Assembly (NCBI RefSeq): GCF_030644205.1
Contig: NZ_CP128647.1
Span: 1,054,001 to 1,118,000, forward strand
Source of the DNA: Mogibacterium neglectum
Lineage (GTDB): Bacteria > Bacillota > Clostridia > Peptostreptococcales > Anaerovoracaceae
DNA length: 64,000 nt
Direction: 5' to 3'
Part shown: one piece after another, positions 33,567-42,764 of the stretch
How the letters are laid out: each line of letters starts with the position of its first letter
Position numbering within the stretch: the stretch's first letter is position 1
The notes under the pieces: model-generated
The model's database searches: none
Told to the model about the DNA's origin: nothing
The model's input: the letters and a program-made list of their open reading frames with translations, nothing else
Translations under genes and position numbers: made by a program

Positions 33567-36191
33567 CTATTTATGATTCTTGATTGTCGCCTGTGCAGCA
33601 GCAAGTCTTGCAATTGGTACTCTGAACGGTGAGCAAGATACATATTGGAGTCCAGTCTTATACATAAACTCAATAGTATCCGGATCTCCACCGTGCTCTC
33701 CGCAAACACCTAACTTAATGTTTGGTCTAGTCTCTTTTCCGCCTTCACAAGCCATCTTAACCAGCTTTCCAATACCCTTCTGATCTAGAGATTGGAATGG
33801 ATCTCTCTCAAGAATACCATCATTAATATATTCTTTAATGATGTTACCAGTGTCATCACGAGAGAATCCAAATCCCATCTGAGTTAGGTCGTTTGTTCCG
33901 AATGAGAAGAACTCAGCTTCTTCAGCAATCTCATCTGCAGTGAGAGCAGCTCTTGGAATCTCAATCATTGTACCTACCATGTACTCAAGTTCCATTCCTG
34001 CCTTCTCAAAGCACTTCTTAGCTGTCTCATCAATTGTATTCTTAACGAAACGCAGTTCCTTAACATTTCCTACTAGCGGAACCATAATCTCAGGCTTAAT
34101 CTTATATCCTTTCTCCTTAGATACTTCAAGTGCAGCTGTTAGAATAGCCTCTGTCTGCATTTCAGCTATTTCAGGATAGGTAACTGCTAGACGGCAACCT
34201 CTGTGACCAAGCATAGGATTGAACTCGTGAAGCTCAACAGTCTTCTTCTCTATAGCTTCCTTAGAGATTCCGAACTGCTCTGAAAGCTGATTAATGTCAG
34301 TCTCAGTCTTAGGAAGGAATTCATGTAGAGGTGGATCTAAAAGTCTAATAGTAACTGGTCTCTCACCCATTACCTCGTATAGACCTTTGAAGTCCCCTTT
34401 CTGATATGGAAGAAGTCCTGCAAGAGCTTCTCTTCTCTCAGTCTCGGAGTCTGCAAGTATCATTCTTCTAATCTTAGGGATTCTCTCATCCTCAAAGAAC
34501 ATGTGCTCAGTTCTGCAAAGACCAATTCCTTCAGCTCCAAACTCTAGTGCCTGTCTAGCATCTCTAGGGTTATCCGCATTAGCTCTAACTCCGAGATTTC
34601 TAACATCATCAGCCCACTTCATAATAGTTCCGAAGTCACCAGATAGTTCAGGTGAAACAGTCTTAATAGCTACGTCATAAACACTTCCGTCAGTTCCATT
34701 GATAGAAATCACGTCTCCTTCGTGGTATTCTTTACCGTTTACAACCATTTTCTTCGCAGACTCATGTACTGTAACTGCACTGCAACCAGCAACGCAGCAC
34801 TTACCCATTCCACGAGCAACTACAGCAGCGTGAGAGGTCATACCACCTCTTGCAGTTAGGATACCCTGAGCAGCTACCATACCTGCAAGGTCCTCTGGGG
34901 AAGTTTCTTCTCTAACAAGAACAACCTTCTTACCTAATGCAGCCGCCTCTGCAGCGTCATCTGCGCTGAATACAATTTCACCACAAGCAGCGCCCGGGGA
35001 AGCTGGAAGTCCCTTAGCAACAGCTGTTGCAGTTGCAAGTTCTGAACTATCAAATGTAGGATGAAGTAGCTGGTTAATCTGATCTGGCTCTATACGTAAT
35101 ATAGCAGTCTCCTTGTCAATTAGCCCTTCTTCTACCATGTCAACTGCAATCTTAACAGCAGCAGTAGCAGTTCTCTTACCATTCCTTGTCTGAAGCATGA
35201 ACAGTTTGTTATCCTCGACAGTAAACTCCATGTCCTGCATATCCTTGTAGTGCTTCTCTAGAATCTCAGCTACAGATTCAAACTTTGCATATACTTCTGG
35301 GAAAGCCTGCTCCATCTCTGCGATTGGCTGAGGTGTTCTGATTCCAGCAACAACATCTTCGCCCTGGGCATTTACGAGGAACTCACCAAAGATTTTGTTC
35401 TCGCCGTTTACAGGACTTCTTGTAAATGCAACTCCAGTACCGGAAGTCTCCCCGGTATTTCCGAATACCATAGACTGTACATTAACAGCAGTTCCGAGTG
35501 ATGTAGAAATGTTGTTTAACTGTCTATATAGGATAGCTCTATCGTTATTCCAAGAACGGAATACCGCCTGTATAGCTTCCATCAGCTGATCTTTAGGATT
35601 CTGTGGAAAATCTCTTCCCAGCTCCTCTTTAACGAGAACTTTATAGGCTTCGATAATAGCCTTAAGGTCTTCTGGTGAGAGATCAACGTCAAACTCAGCA
35701 CCAACTGCTTCTTTCTTACCATCGAAGATAAAGTCGAACCTAGCTTTTGGAATCTCGAGAACTACATCTCCGAACATCTGAATAAATCTTCTATAACTGT
35801 CGTATGCAAATCTTTCGTTGCCAGTCTTTGCAGCAAGACCTTTTACAGACTCGTCATTAAGACCTAGGTTTAGAATTGTATCCATCATACCAGGCATCGA
35901 AACAGGAGCTCCCGATCTAACAGATACGAGAAGTGGGTTCTCTACATCTCCAAAAGTCTTTCCCATCACGTGCTCAAGCTCAGCAAGATGGTAATAAACT
36001 TCTTTGACAATTTCCTCGGACAAAACTCCTCCTTTGTCAAGATAGTCTTTACAAGCATCAGTTGAAATAGTGAACCCAAATGGTACCGGTAGACCTATCT
36101 TAGTCATCTCCGCAAGGTTTGCACCCTTACCACCTAAAAGACTCCTCATATCCTTAGAGCCTTCATTAAAAGAATAAACAAATTTTCCCAT
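33567..36191 (-). CDS. ppdK: Pyruvate, phosphate dikinase
   Basis: An 874-residue enzyme that interconverts pyruvate, ATP and Pi with PEP, AMP and PPi. The N-terminal ATP-grasp domain starts YSFNEGSKDMRSLLGGKGAN. The phospho-histidine lies in GGMTSHAAVVARGMGK. The C-terminal PEP/pyruvate barrel includes GIGLCRTEHMFF and the catalytic cysteine region KLGVCGEHGGDP. It follows glyS by 15 bp. In anaerobes it often replaces or supplements pyruvate kinase in a PPi-linked glycolysis. Confidence 0.97.
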   Translation of the reverse strand: MGKFVYSFNEGSKDMRSLLGGKGANLAEMTKIGLPVPFGFTISTDACKDYLDKGGVLSEEIVKEVYYHLAELEHVMGKTFGDVENPLLVSVRSGAPVSMPGMMDTILNLGLNDESVKGLAAKTGNERFAYDSYRRFIQMFGDVVLEIPKARFDFIFDGKKEAVGAEFDVDLSPEDLKAIIEAYKVLVKEELGRDFPQNPKDQLMEAIQAVFRSWNNDRAILYRQLNNISTSLGTAVNVQSMVFGNTGETSGTGVAFTRSPVNGENKIFGEFLVNAQGEDVVAGIRTPQPIAEMEQAFPEVYAKFESVAEILEKHYKDMQDMEFTVEDNKLFMLQTRNGKRTATAAVKIAVDMVEEGLIDKETAILRIEPDQINQLLHPTFDSSELATATAVAKGLPASPGAACGEIVFSADDAAEAAALGKKVVLVREETSPEDLAGMVAAQGILTARGGMTSHAAVVARGMGKCCVAGCSAVTVHESAKKMVVNGKEYHEGDVISINGTDGSVYDVAIKTVSPELSGDFGTIMKWADDVRNLGVRANADNPRDARQALEFGAEGIGLCRTEHMFFEDERIPKIRRMILADSETERREALAGLLPYQKGDFKGLYEVMGERPVTIRLLDPPLHEFLPKTETDINQLSEQFGISKEAIEKKTVELHEFNPMLGHRGCRLAVTYPEIAEMQTEAILTAALEVSKEKGYKIKPEIMVPLVGNVKELRFVKNTIDETAKKCFEKAGMELEYMVGTMIEIPRAALTADEIAEEAEFFSFGTNDLTQMGFGFSRDDTGNIIKEYINDGILERDPFQSLDQKGIGKLVKMACEGGKETRPNIKLGVCGEHGGDPDTIEFMYKTGLQYVSCSPFRVPIARLAAAQATIKNHK

Positions 36192-36206
36192 GGCATTTCT
36201 CCTTAG

Positions 36207-37637
36207 TTAAAACTGCAATTTGTTTTCTATATATTCCCTAACGTCAGACAGAGGTAGACGAATCTGCTCCATCGTATCTCTATCGCGTATAGTGACTGAT
36301 TTATCGGTTTCTGTGTCAAAATCCACACAGATTGAGAAAGGTGTTCCTATCTCGTCTTCTCTTCTATATCTCTTGCCTATTGAACCAGCAGCATCGTATT
36401 CAACATTGAAATACTTGCTAAGTTCCTCATAAATAGGCAAAGCTACATCCTCTAATTTCTTAGATAGAGGAAGAACTGCAACTGTATAAGGCGCAAGAGC
36501 AGGATGGAGTCTCAGAACAACTCTAGTATCTTCTTTACCTTTTCCATCCACCACAGTTTCCTCATCGTATGCATCGATTAGGAATGCGAGTGCTACTCTG
36601 TCTGCTCCAAGAGATGGCTCTATACAATATGGAACGTATCTCTCGTTAGTTTCAGGGTCAAGATAACTCATATCCTGTCCAGAATGTTCTTGATGTCTCA
36701 TAAGATCAAAATCTGTCCTATCCGCTATTCCCCATAGTTCTCCCCATCCGAACGGGAATAAATATTCTAGGTCCGAAGTTGCATTGCTATAGTGCGATAG
36801 TTCCTCTTTCTCATGATCTCTAACACGAATATTTTCCATGTTCATACCGAGATTTTTGAGAAAATCAATCGAATACTGTTTCCAATACTCGAACCATTCT
36901 AGATCGGTTCCTGGCTTACAGAAGAATTCTAACTCCATCTGTTCAAACTCTCTAGTTCTGAAAGTGAAGTTTCCAGGTGTAATTTCGTTACGAAACGACT
37001 TACCTATCTGCGCTATACCAAACGGTATCTTTTTGCGAGAAGTCCTCTGAACATTTTTAAAATTAACGAATATCCCCTGTGCCGTCTCAGGTCTTAGAAA
37101 TATTTCTGATTTTGAATCTTCAGTTACGCCCTGAAAAGTCTTAAACATAAGGTTAAACTTTCGAATCCCTGTAAAATCAGATTTACCACACTCTGGGCAC
37201 AGAATATGGTTCTCGGCGATGTAATTCTCCATCTCCGCGTTACTCCAGCCATCGCAGGAAATCTGCTTGCCTTCAGTTTCAACCAGATAGTCTTCAATAA
37301 TCTTATCAGCTCTAAACCTTGCTTTACAGCTCTTGCAATCGATAAGAGGGTCTGAAAAACCACCAACGTGTCCAGATGCAACCCATGTTTCTGGGTTCAT
37401 CAGAATAGCAGCATCAATTCCAACATTGTACTTTGACTGTTGAACAAACTTGCTCCACCAAACCTTCTTAACATTGTTCTTGAATGCAACTCCCAGAGGT
37501 CCGTAATCCCATGTATTGGCTAATCCACCGTAAATCTCTGATCCGGGAAAAATATAACCTCTATTCTTTGCCAGAGCAGTAATCTTATCCATAGTTACAA
37601 CTCTATCCGGCTGAACTACATTCTTATCAATTGCCAT
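36207..37637 (-). CDS. glyS: Glycyl-tRNA synthetase (dimeric type)
   Basis: A 476-residue class II synthetase of the alpha2, eukaryote-like type. Motifs: [20 protein letters not shown] near the start, [26 protein letters not shown] (motif 2 region, read in parts), and [15 protein letters not shown] (motif 3). CKSCKARF and CPECGKSDF form a zinc-binding insert. The first 16 residues are not conserved, so a later start is possible, but none has a better ribosome-binding site. Confidence 0.97.
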   Translation of the reverse strand: MAIDKNVVQPDRVVTMDKITALAKNRGYIFPGSEIYGGLANTWDYGPLGVAFKNNVKKVWWSKFVQQSKYNVGIDAAILMNPETWVASGHVGGFSDPLIDCKSCKARFRADKIIEDYLVETEGKQISCDGWSNAEMENYIAENHILCPECGKSDFTGIRKFNLMFKTFQGVTEDSKSEIFLRPETAQGIFVNFKNVQRTSRKKIPFGIAQIGKSFRNEITPGNFTFRTREFEQMELEFFCKPGTDLEWFEYWKQYSIDFLKNLGMNMENIRVRDHEKEELSHYSNATSDLEYLFPFGWGELWGIADRTDFDLMRHQEHSGQDMSYLDPETNERYVPYCIEPSLGADRVALAFLIDAYDEETVVDGKGKEDTRVVLRLHPALAPYTVAVLPLSKKLEDVALPIYEELSKYFNVEYDAAGSIGKRYRREDEIGTPFSICVDFDTETDKSVTIRDRDTMEQIRLPLSDVREYIENKLQF

Positions 37638-37697
37638 ACATCTATACCTGTCCTATCTAAAAAAATTCTTACATTTCACGCAAATTAGCGTCAGTTT

Positions 37698-38459
37698 TTA
37701 TTTTTCTTCTGTATCTGCTTTTTGAGTTTCCTCATTGTCCACAAATACGTTTCCCGGCTGATCTGGACCTAGATTCTCGATATCTAAATCATAATATCCA
37801 TCAGCAACATCAGCTATATCGTTTTTAGAAAAGTCAAAGTTATCGTCCTTGTTACGTTTCTTAAGAATCTCGCTACCCTTGCGCTTTAAATCTGAGAGAT
37901 TAACATTGTTCTTGACATGGTCAAACTTATCGAGACCCTTATCCCTTAAATCTTCAAATTTATCCTGCCCTTTAAGTCTAATATCGTTATATAGCTCGCT
38001 GTCTTTAATCTTATCTACAGTCTCACTTCCAGCACTCTTTGCACGGCTATACTGTGCTTTAACCTTACCGTTAACGTCTGTAACTTCACCCTTGTCATTT
38101 ACAAATTCAACGTTACAGTTAAATCCTGCGGCAGCAACTAAGCCTAATATCATTCCCCAAGGTGCGATAACAACACCTAAAATACCAACTGTAAGCGGTA
38201 GATTAACGAGCACTTCATCGCCCTTCTTAATGATGATACGTGACATATTCCCTTTTTCAGCAGTCTTTTTAAGACGAGCGAAAAGTTCATTACCGTATAG
38301 ATTATCAGCATCTGAATCTTCGGTCCCAATATTTTCCTCGATGAAAATAATCGCATCAACCACGCTTCCATTAGCTTCTTCAAGAGCACTCTTTGCTTCC
38401 CTATAGCTAACTCCCGTCCTGTCTTTAACTAATTCAATCTTTTCCAATGTGATTTCCAT
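37698..38459 (-). CDS. DUF4342 protein with UBA-like N-terminus
   Basis: A 253-residue protein. Residues 1-45 resemble a UBA/TS-N domain (VKDRTGVSYREAKSALEEAN). Residues 75-125 match DUF4342 (VLVNLPLTVGILGVVIAPW), with one hydrophobic stretch. The C-terminal third is a charged region with repeated RDKGLDKFDHV-type units, probably coiled. Function unknown. GGAGG precedes the ATG. It lies between recO and glyS in the same direction. Confidence 0.8.
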   Translation of the reverse strand: MEITLEKIELVKDRTGVSYREAKSALEEANGSVVDAIIFIEENIGTEDSDADNLYGNELFARLKKTAEKGNMSRIIIKKGDEVLVNLPLTVGILGVVIAPWGMILGLVAAAGFNCNVEFVNDKGEVTDVNGKVKAQYSRAKSAGSETVDKIKDSELYNDIRLKGQDKFEDLRDKGLDKFDHVKNNVNLSDLKRKGSEILKKRNKDDNFDFSKNDIADVADGYYDLDIENLGPDQPGNVFVDNEETQKADTEEK

Positions 38460-38491
38460 AGCATCCTCCTTTTTTAACTTTGCAACAAAAT

Positions 38492-39262
38492 CTATAAGCT
38501 AATGTCATTATCGAAAATATCAACATCTAGATAGTACTTGAGGTATTCTGATAGAATTCTCTGTAATCCGTCTGACACTGCGGATTTTAAAGCTACTTTT
38601 TCAAAACTTGAGAGCGGCTTCTTTGCAAAGTAATCTAATACCTCAACTATATCAAAATCAGGTTTGAAAATCAACGAAACATCGCGTGTATCAAGCCTTG
38701 TGTAGCAATCCTCACACAGAATTCCTCCACCATTAACAGAAAAGTATTTTACCTTTCCATCTCCCTCTTTTCTAATATCAGAAAGTGACTTTCCACAGCT
38801 CACACACTGCTTTATTTCAGGCATTACTCCGTTGAGTGATAACGATTTTACAATAAACGCATAAAAGAGCGTCATGTAGTTACCTTTTGCATTGATAATA
38901 GACTCCATGAACTCAATTGATAGATCAAAAAGCCTTGGCCTTATCTGTTCCTCTTCGGTTGTTTTATCTATGTATTCTAGAAGCTGTGAGGCAACCATAT
39001 ACCTATCGATATCTTCACCGATTGAGTAGTAACTTTTCTTTACCTCTGCATTGTTTATATTGAAATAGTTCCGTCCCTTAAATATGTCATATTCTGCATA
39101 TGTAAAAGGTCTTATAGCAAGAGCTGCCCTTCCTTTGGCACGTTCGTTAATACTCGTCCCTGCAGTTATTTTCCCGTAGCGCCGTGTGAAAAGCGTAATA
39201 ATCCGTCTATTATTGGCAATCTTATTCTGTCGCAGCACTATCCCTTCTGTATTAATAAGCAT
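38492..39262 (-). CDS. recO: DNA repair protein RecO
   Basis: Loads RecA onto SSB-coated DNA with RecR in RecFOR repair. The N-terminal OB fold starts EGIVLRQNKIANNRRIITLF. The zinc finger is CVSCGKSLSD and CEDCYTRLD. At 256 aa it is normal. It begins 2 bp after the era stop, a common Firmicutes pairing. Confidence 0.93.
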   Translation of the reverse strand: MLINTEGIVLRQNKIANNRRIITLFTRRYGKITAGTSINERAKGRAALAIRPFTYAEYDIFKGRNYFNINNAEVKKSYYSIGEDIDRYMVASQLLEYIDKTTEEEQIRPRLFDLSIEFMESIINAKGNYMTLFYAFIVKSLSLNGVMPEIKQCVSCGKSLSDIRKEGDGKVKYFSVNGGGILCEDCYTRLDTRDVSLIFKPDFDIVEVLDYFAKKPLSSFEKVALKSAVSDGLQRILSEYLKYYLDVDIFDNDISL

Positions 39263-39264
39263 TC

Positions 39265-40164
39265 TTACTCTTCCCTATATCCGAGATTCCTAATGACCCT
39301 GTCAGAATCACGCCAGCGCTCCTTCACTTTAACCCAAAGCGACAGAAATACCTTAGTCCCAAGAAGCAATTCTATCTCTTCCCTTGCACTCTTTCCAATC
39401 CCTTTGAGTTTGCGTCCCCCTTTTCCTATAATAATGCTCTTATGTGATGTGCGCTCGCAGCAAATTACTGCACCAATCTTGGTGATGTGCGGCTTTTCTT
39501 CATATGACTCAATTTCAACGAAGATACCGTGGGGAACCTCTTGATCCAAATATTGCAACAGCTTCTCTCTAATTATCTCACTTACTATAAATCGTTCCGG
39601 ATGATCAGTCGCCATATCCTCTGGATAGTACATCGGTCCTTTAGTCATATAACTCGATAGGCACTTCATCAGTTTATCTACATTAGTGTCTTGAAGTGCC
39701 GAAATTCCGAAAATCTCATCAAACAGTCCACATTTATCGTATTCATTATAAAGCTCGAGATATTCCTCAGGCCCAATTGAATCCATCTTATTGATTGCGA
39801 GCACTTTCTTGATATCCGATTGAGCGAGCATATCTAAAATATACTGGTCACCTTTTCCAAACTTCTTAGTACCATCTACAATAAGCAAAACCACATCTAC
39901 TCCACCCATGGTGTTAATAGCGGTCTCGTTTATCGCTGCCCCTAGTTTATTTTTAGGCTTATGAATTCCCGGTGTATCCAGAAATACCATCTGAATCCCC
40001 TCACCGCCGTCGTGTTCTAAGTCCGTGTAGATGCCGGTAATACGATTTCTCGTCGTCTGCGGTTTATCCGATGTGATAGCTATCTTCTCACCCAATACAT
40101 TGTTAAGAAGCGTGGATTTACCCGCGTTAGGCCTTCCAATTATTCCAATAAAACCTGATTTCAT
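39265..40164 (-). CDS. era: GTPase Era
   Basis: Ribosome-assembly GTPase that binds the 3' end of 16S rRNA. G1 is GRPNAGKST, G3 DTPGIHKP, G4 NKMD; the C-terminal KH domain contains IIGKGGRKLKGIGKSAR. The start at 40164 is chosen because GGAG lies five bases upstream; the ATG at 40179 overlaps that site. The product is 299 aa, the family norm. Order ybeY-era-recO is typical. Confidence 0.97.
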   Translation of the reverse strand: MKSGFIGIIGRPNAGKSTLLNNVLGEKIAITSDKPQTTRNRITGIYTDLEHDGGEGIQMVFLDTPGIHKPKNKLGAAINETAINTMGGVDVVLLIVDGTKKFGKGDQYILDMLAQSDIKKVLAINKMDSIGPEEYLELYNEYDKCGLFDEIFGISALQDTNVDKLMKCLSSYMTKGPMYYPEDMATDHPERFIVSEIIREKLLQYLDQEVPHGIFVEIESYEEKPHITKIGAVICCERTSHKSIIIGKGGRKLKGIGKSAREEIELLLGTKVFLSLWVKVKERWRDSDRVIRNLGYREE

Positions 40165-40260
40165 TAGTTCTCCATTCATCTTAATAACAATAATTCTAGT
40201 TCTCTTATATATTTAGAGAACACTAAAACTTGTAGCTTAGTAACTTAATTAAAGAATCAC

Positions 40261-40788
40261 CTATCTTAAGATATCGAGTGTAGCCATAACTCGCTCCTCA
40301 TGCGCTCTCATATAGGCCTTTTCGTCATCCTCCATGTGATCATATCCGAGCAAGTGAAGTATGCTATGAACAAAGAGATATGTAACCTCGCGTCTAATAG
40401 ATGTTCCATACTCCTTCGATTGGCGTTCTGCCTGGTCAAGACAAATAACAACATCTCCAAGCGGAATATCTACGAGTGCTTCGTCACCCTCTATTTCATC
40501 AAGTAGTTCATCAACACTCTCGAACTGAGGGAATGATAACACATCAGTAACCTTATCTATCCCACGAAACTCTCTATTAATGTCTTTTATTTCATCCTCT
40601 GACACAAGAGATACGCCAATGTATATAGGTAGCTCGGTCGCTCTCTTTAGTACTTCATCATTAAACTCATCAAAGATTTCTGAGGATATGAGGTAAACTG
40701 CAGCCTCACGAATCAGCTCATTATCTATACGTTCATCAATACAAGTATCTCCATAAATGGTATCGCTATAATTGATATCTAAAATCAT
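40261..40788 (-). CDS. ybeY: Endoribonuclease YbeY
   Basis: A zinc-dependent rRNA maturation factor. HSILHLLGYDH gives the metal triad H-x3-H-x5-H, and GVSLVSEDEIKDINREFRG is the conserved middle segment. The 175 residues include a short acidic insert (SVDELLDEIEGDEAL). It overlaps phoH by 4 bp, as in most Firmicutes. Confidence 0.96.
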   Translation of the reverse strand: MILDINYSDTIYGDTCIDERIDNELIREAAVYLISSEIFDEFNDEVLKRATELPIYIGVSLVSEDEIKDINREFRGIDKVTDVLSFPQFESVDELLDEIEGDEALVDIPLGDVVICLDQAERQSKEYGTSIRREVTYLFVHSILHLLGYDHMEDDEKAYMRAHEERVMATLDILR

Positions 40789-41786
40789 CGCTTACTCCCA
40801 CCACGTCTGACATTTGCATTAGAATTATTTGAGTCCTCATAATCGCTATATGCCTTGATTATCTTCTTAACCAAATCGTGTCTCACTACGTCAACCTCTG
40901 TCAAATAGCTGAATTCTACACCCTCTACATCGCTGAGAACTCTCCTCGCTTCGACAAGTCCAGACCCTGACCCTTTCGGAAGATCTATCTGCGTGATGTC
41001 ACCTGTTACAACGACTTTAGAATTAAAGCCCATTCTAGTAAGAAACATCTTCATCTGTTCACGCGTTGTATTCTGCGCTTCATCAAGTATGATAAATGAA
41101 TTGTCGAGTGTACGGCCTCTCATGTAAGCTAACGGTACAACTTCTATAACTCCAGTCTCCTTAAGCCTTGCTGCTGTCTCTTGTCCTATAATCTCAAATA
41201 TTGCATCGTATAGAGGTCTTAGATACGGATCAACCTTATCTTGGAGATCCCCTGGCAAGAAGCCTAGGCTTTCGCCCGCCTCTACAGCCGGCCTAGCCAG
41301 TATGACTCTCTCAACCTCCTTGTTCTTAAGGGCATTAGCAGCCAATGCGCAGGCTAGGTACGTCTTACCTGTTCCTGCTGGACCTATTCCAAATACCATG
41401 TCATTCTTACGAATAATATCGACGTATCGTTTCTGACCTTTTGTTTTTGGTCTTAGTGGCTTCCCCCTATATGTATAGCAGATTACATCACTTGTCTGCT
41501 CTCTTGCATCAAAGCTTTCGCCCCTATATTCCATATCGATTAAATAGTTAACTCTGCGCGCATCGATTTCTGGCTCAACTCGTAAGTTTTCAACCATCCT
41601 ATTTATTATATTTGCAGCTCTCAGGTTCTCCGTTCCTTTAATAAAAAGCCCGTCATCTCGCATTACGATTGACGTGCCCGTAGCCTTTTCGACCTGCTTG
41701 ATATTAGCATCAAGGGTGCCAAAAAGCTGCTCTCTATTAATGTCCTCTGGAATCTCAAATCTAACTATATCTTTACTGTTATCCAT
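40785..41786 (-). CDS. phoH: PhoH family ATPase
   Basis: A 333-residue PhoH-like P-loop protein. Walker A is GIGPAGTGKTYLA and Walker B FIILDEAQNT; the N-terminal 90 residues have the KH-like fold of PhoH/YbeZ. YbeZ works with YbeY in rRNA processing and quality control, consistent with the 4-bp overlap. The tail NSNANVRRGGSKR is basic. Confidence 0.95.
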   Translation of the reverse strand: MDNSKDIVRFEIPEDINREQLFGTLDANIKQVEKATGTSIVMRDDGLFIKGTENLRAANIINRMVENLRVEPEIDARRVNYLIDMEYRGESFDAREQTSDVICYTYRGKPLRPKTKGQKRYVDIIRKNDMVFGIGPAGTGKTYLACALAANALKNKEVERVILARPAVEAGESLGFLPGDLQDKVDPYLRPLYDAIFEIIGQETAARLKETGVIEVVPLAYMRGRTLDNSFIILDEAQNTTREQMKMFLTRMGFNSKVVVTGDITQIDLPKGSGSGLVEARRVLSDVEGVEFSYLTEVDVVRHDLVKKIIKAYSDYEDSNNSNANVRRGGSKR

Positions 41787-41893
41787 GCACTCTTCCTTTG
41801 TAAATATTAACTATCATTATAACTTTTTTAACCAACTATTACAACGAAATGATACTTAACATGCATTTGTGATTTCAGTGAGAGAAAAGAAAA

Positions 41894-41912
41894 AACAGGG
41901 CATCGCCCTGTT
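41894..41912 (-). terminator. Terminator after yqeY
   Basis: Minus-strand AACAGGGC, GAT, GCCCTGTT, then TTTTCTTTTC. A compact, strong hairpin ending the rpsU-yqeY unit. Confidence 0.9.
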
Positions 41913-41928
41913 AAATACATATTGATAG

Positions 41929-42390
41929 TTATTTGCTGAGGTATTCCTTAACCATCTTAGACACGAGAGAGCCATCAGCCTTACCGTGTAGCTTAGCCAT
42001 AGCAGTCTTCATCATGGTGCCCATGCTCTTCATATTGCGTTCGATTCCAGTCTCGTCAGCAATCTTTTTGATAGCATCAAGGATTTCCTCTTCGGACATC
42101 TCCTCTGGGAGATATCTCTCGAGAACCTCAATCTCTCTTTTATAACCATCTAACAAGTCTGTCCTTCCAGCCTTCTCAAAATCAGCTAGCGCATCTCTAC
42201 GCATCTTGAGCTGCTTCTTGATGATTGGAACGATGTCAGCGTCATCCTCAAGTGCGACCTTCTGATCTACTTCGTGCTGCTTAATAGCGGCTCTAACGAG
42301 GTTGACGGTCTCCTTGGTGGTGACGTCGTGTTCCTTCATAGCTGTCTTATAATCAGCCATCAACTGTTCTTTCAAACTCACGCTATCCAC
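41929..42390 (-). CDS. yqeY: GatB/YqeY domain protein
   Basis: A 153-residue YqeY protein, homologous to the tail domain of the GatB amidotransferase subunit that contacts tRNA. LKEQLMADYKTAMKEHD begins it, and YLPEEMSEEEILDAI plus MKTAMAKLHGKADGSLVSKM are characteristic. It follows rpsU by 10 bp, the usual Firmicutes order. Biological role unclear. Confidence 0.93.
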   Translation of the reverse strand: MDSVSLKEQLMADYKTAMKEHDVTTKETVNLVRAAIKQHEVDQKVALEDDADIVPIIKKQLKMRRDALADFEKAGRTDLLDGYKREIEVLERYLPEEMSEEEILDAIKKIADETGIERNMKSMGTMMKTAMAKLHGKADGSLVSKMVKEYLSK

Positions 42391-42400
42391 CTCCTAAGAC

Positions 42401-42580
42401 TTAAAACTTTCTTGCCTTCTTTCTAGCAGCTTCAGACTTCTTCTTACGCTTTACGCTTGGCTTCTCGTAATGCTCTCTCTTTCTGAGTTCGGACATCACT
42501 CCATCACGTGCACAAGATCTCTTAAATCTCTTAAGCGCGCTCTCCAAGCTCTCGTTTTCTCTAACGGTAACCTGTGCCAT
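42401..42580 (-). CDS. rpsU: 30S ribosomal protein S21
   Basis: A 59-residue basic protein: [19 protein letters not shown] at the start and [20 protein letters not shown] at the end, the S21 pattern. AGGAGGTGA lies nine bases before the ATG. S21 sits on the platform of the small subunit near the anti-Shine-Dalgarno. First gene of rpsU-yqeY. Confidence 0.97.
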   Translation of the reverse strand: MAQVTVRENESLESALKRFKRSCARDGVMSELRKREHYEKPSVKRKKKSEAARKKARKF

Positions 42581-42673
42581 ATTACTGATTCACCTCCTGC
42601 CATTTCAGAGTGTTATGGACAAGCTTCGTCATAACGGATTGATTATAACATTTTCACTGGCTTAGTACAAGAA

Positions 42674-42730
42674 ATAAAAAAACGGAAGTTACTTCAGATC
42701 TAATCTTATGCTTATGCAAGCGACTTCCGT
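42674..42730 (-). terminator. Terminator after nnr
   Basis: ACGGAAGT (42682-42689) pairs with ACTTCCGT (42723-42730) across a 33-base loop that may fold further. On the minus strand it ends in TTTTTTTATTTC. It lies between nnr and rpsU. Confidence 0.8.
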
Positions 42731-42764
42731 AATTATTCAAATTAACTATTGATTCTTATAATTC

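Noticed and set aside
40199-40221. GTTCTCT/AGAGAAC inverted repeat between ybeY and era
   Set aside because: Short stem with an AT loop and no T tract; could be a weak operator, but nothing supports a specific role.
36207-42390. Long secondary open frames opposite ppdK, glyS, DUF4342, era and other genes
   Set aside because: They lie wholly inside confidently identified genes on the other strand, lack ribosome-binding sites and have no recognisable domains.
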